DNA of 64,000 nt from Zobellia uliginosa (GTDB lineage Bacteria > Bacteroidota > Bacteroidia > Flavobacteriales > Flavobacteriaceae). Below the pieces are notes generated by a model that ran no database searches, was not told the DNA's origin, and saw only the letters and a program-made list of their open reading frames with translations. Shown here piece after piece: positions 63,138 to 64,000 of the stretch. The DNA lies in NCBI RefSeq assembly GCF_018860745.1, contig NZ_JAHKPY010000014.1, positions 1 through 64,000 of the forward strand. Reading direction: 5' to 3'. Made by a program: the position numbers and the translations under genes. The first letter of the stretch is position 1, and every line of letters begins with the position of its first letter.

Positions 63138-64000
63138 TTAAGCAACAGGTGATTCTAGAATAATAGGACTCTTTATGGTGAAGGTAAACGTTGAGCCTTC
63201 ACCTATCTGAGAAACCACGGTGATAATTCCACCGAGACCTTCAACTACTTTTTTTACGGTTGCTAATCCAATACCTGTTCCTTTTTCGCCATACCTGTCT
63301 TGCTCAGAAATGATTTCGAAGATTTTAAAGATTTTCTCTTGGTCCTCTTTATGAATTCCCGGTCCATTATCCTTCACGGCAAATTCGTAAAAGCTATCGC
63401 TTTCTTTAATCTCTAACTCTATTTCAATATTAGGTTTGTCATTGTACTTAACTGCGTTCGCAATTAGGTTTATTAAAATTTGCTCTACTGCTACCTTATT
63501 GGCATAAATAGAATCTAAATCACTTTTTACAGTTATAGAGCATTCCTTATGGCCTCCAAAAAGTTCCGAAATTGACTTCTGTAAATCAGTTAAACGTATA
63601 ATAGTTTTATCTTCTATTTTATATTGACCTGATTTACTGTAATTAAGCAATCCGGTAATAAGCTTTTTCAAAGTTTCCGAAGAAGATTTTATAAACTCTA
63701 TTATTTGTTTACCCTCATCATCCATTTTGGGGGCATAGAAATCATTTAAACAATTAGAAAGAGTAATGATATTATTGAGCGGAGATTTTAAATCGTGAGC
63801 TGCCACCGCCGCAAAATTATCAAGTTCTTTATTAGCCAATTCCAGTTCTTCATTAGCCTTCTCCAGTTGCATTTTATTTTTCCGAAGTTCCAAAAGATTC
63901 ATAACCTGATCGGAAAGAATTTTTAAAGCATTTAACTGACTTTCCGTAAGTTGTTTCGGCTTATGATCAATTACACAAAGTGTTCCCAAAGGTAAACCAC
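63138..64000 (-). CDS. GAF-domain sensor histidine kinase (5' end outside window)
   Basis: The frame runs off the right edge; 287 residues are visible. The first visible residues GLPLGTLCVIDHKPKQL are the end of a GAF sensor domain, so an internal TTG start would be wrong. A coiled-coil linker (ELRKNKMQLEKANEELELAN) leads to the HisKA H-box AAHDLKSPLNNI with the phospho-accepting His. The HATPase domain follows: N-box LINLIANAVKYND, DNGPGI, and GEKGTGIGLATVKKV. It should signal through a response regulator encoded outside the window. Confidence 0.92.
   Translation of the reverse strand, partial: GLPLGTLCVIDHKPKQLTESQLNALKILSDQVMNLLELRKNKMQLEKANEELELANKELDNFAAVAAHDLKSPLNNIITLSNCLNDFYAPKMDDEGKQIIEFIKSSSETLKKLITGLLNYSKSGQYKIEDKTIIRLTDLQKSISELFGGHKECSITVKSDLDSIYANKVAVEQILINLIANAVKYNDKPNIEIELEIKESDSFYEFAVKDNGPGIHKEDQEKIFKIFEIISEQDRYGEKGTGIGLATVKKVVEGLGGIITVVSQIGEGSTFTFTIKSPIILESPVA

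Overview
The window looks like chromosomal DNA from a marine member of the Flavobacteriaceae (Bacteroidota). The evidence is the AT-rich sequence, several promoters with the TAnnTTTG -7 box, frequent TTG starts with no clear Shine-Dalgarno, and gene families typical of the group: PKD lipoproteins, class I mannose-6-phosphate isomerase-like proteins, FeoAB with a Cys-rich partner, and MGH1-type glucosidases. I cannot name the genus from sequence alone.

Region 1 (1-23861) is a surface-polysaccharide region. A cut-off PKD lipoprotein with a DNRLRE/CBM96-like domain and a polysaccharide-lyase lipoprotein precede the locus proper. An MBOAT O-acyltransferase, an SGNH-like partner, a heparinase II/III-type lyase and glycosyltransferases follow. 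A leftward eight-gene operon (23861 to 12512) holds the initiating glycosylphosphotransferase, Wza, Wzc, Wzy, Wzx, a GT4, a DUF354 protein and a GDP-mannose 6-dehydrogenase closely resembling AlgD. Together they suggest a Wzy-type, O-acetylated, mannuronic-acid-containing exopolysaccharide whose locus encodes its own lyases.

Region 2 (24576-35099) is central carbon and stress metabolism: phosphofructokinase, alpha-glucan phosphorylase, ATP-dependent PEP carboxykinase, an SLC13-type transporter and a double UspA protein. A Crp/Fnr-like palindrome sits near -41 of the usp promoter. Two tandem outer-membrane barrel genes follow. A decayed class I mannose-6-phosphate isomerase gene lies at 35235-35867.

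Region 3 (36014-52006) is an integrative island in the 3' end of tRNA-Asn(GTT), bounded by a 15-bp direct repeat. It carries a tyrosine integrase preceded by TTGGATAAA repeats, an unknown protein, an excisionase-like HTH protein, a small HUH (Rep/relaxase-like) protein and a complete type I restriction-modification system. A 1345-aa membrane-anchored P-loop NTPase follows, translationally coupled to hsdS. Next come a small unknown protein, a NucS/DUF91-like PD-(D/E)XK nuclease and a uracil-DNA-glycosylase-like protein. This is a defence island, and the RM-coupled NTPase is the best candidate for an undescribed system.

Region 4 (52066-64000) is housekeeping: tRNA-Asn, RseP, a SCO1/SenC protein, FeoA-FeoB and a small FeoB-associated Cys-rich protein, a CarboxypepD_reg-like surface protein, DUF423 and SnoaL-like proteins, a membrane protein, an MGH1/GH63 glucosidase and a cut-off GAF-histidine kinase. 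All family names are my reading of motifs; no database search was run.
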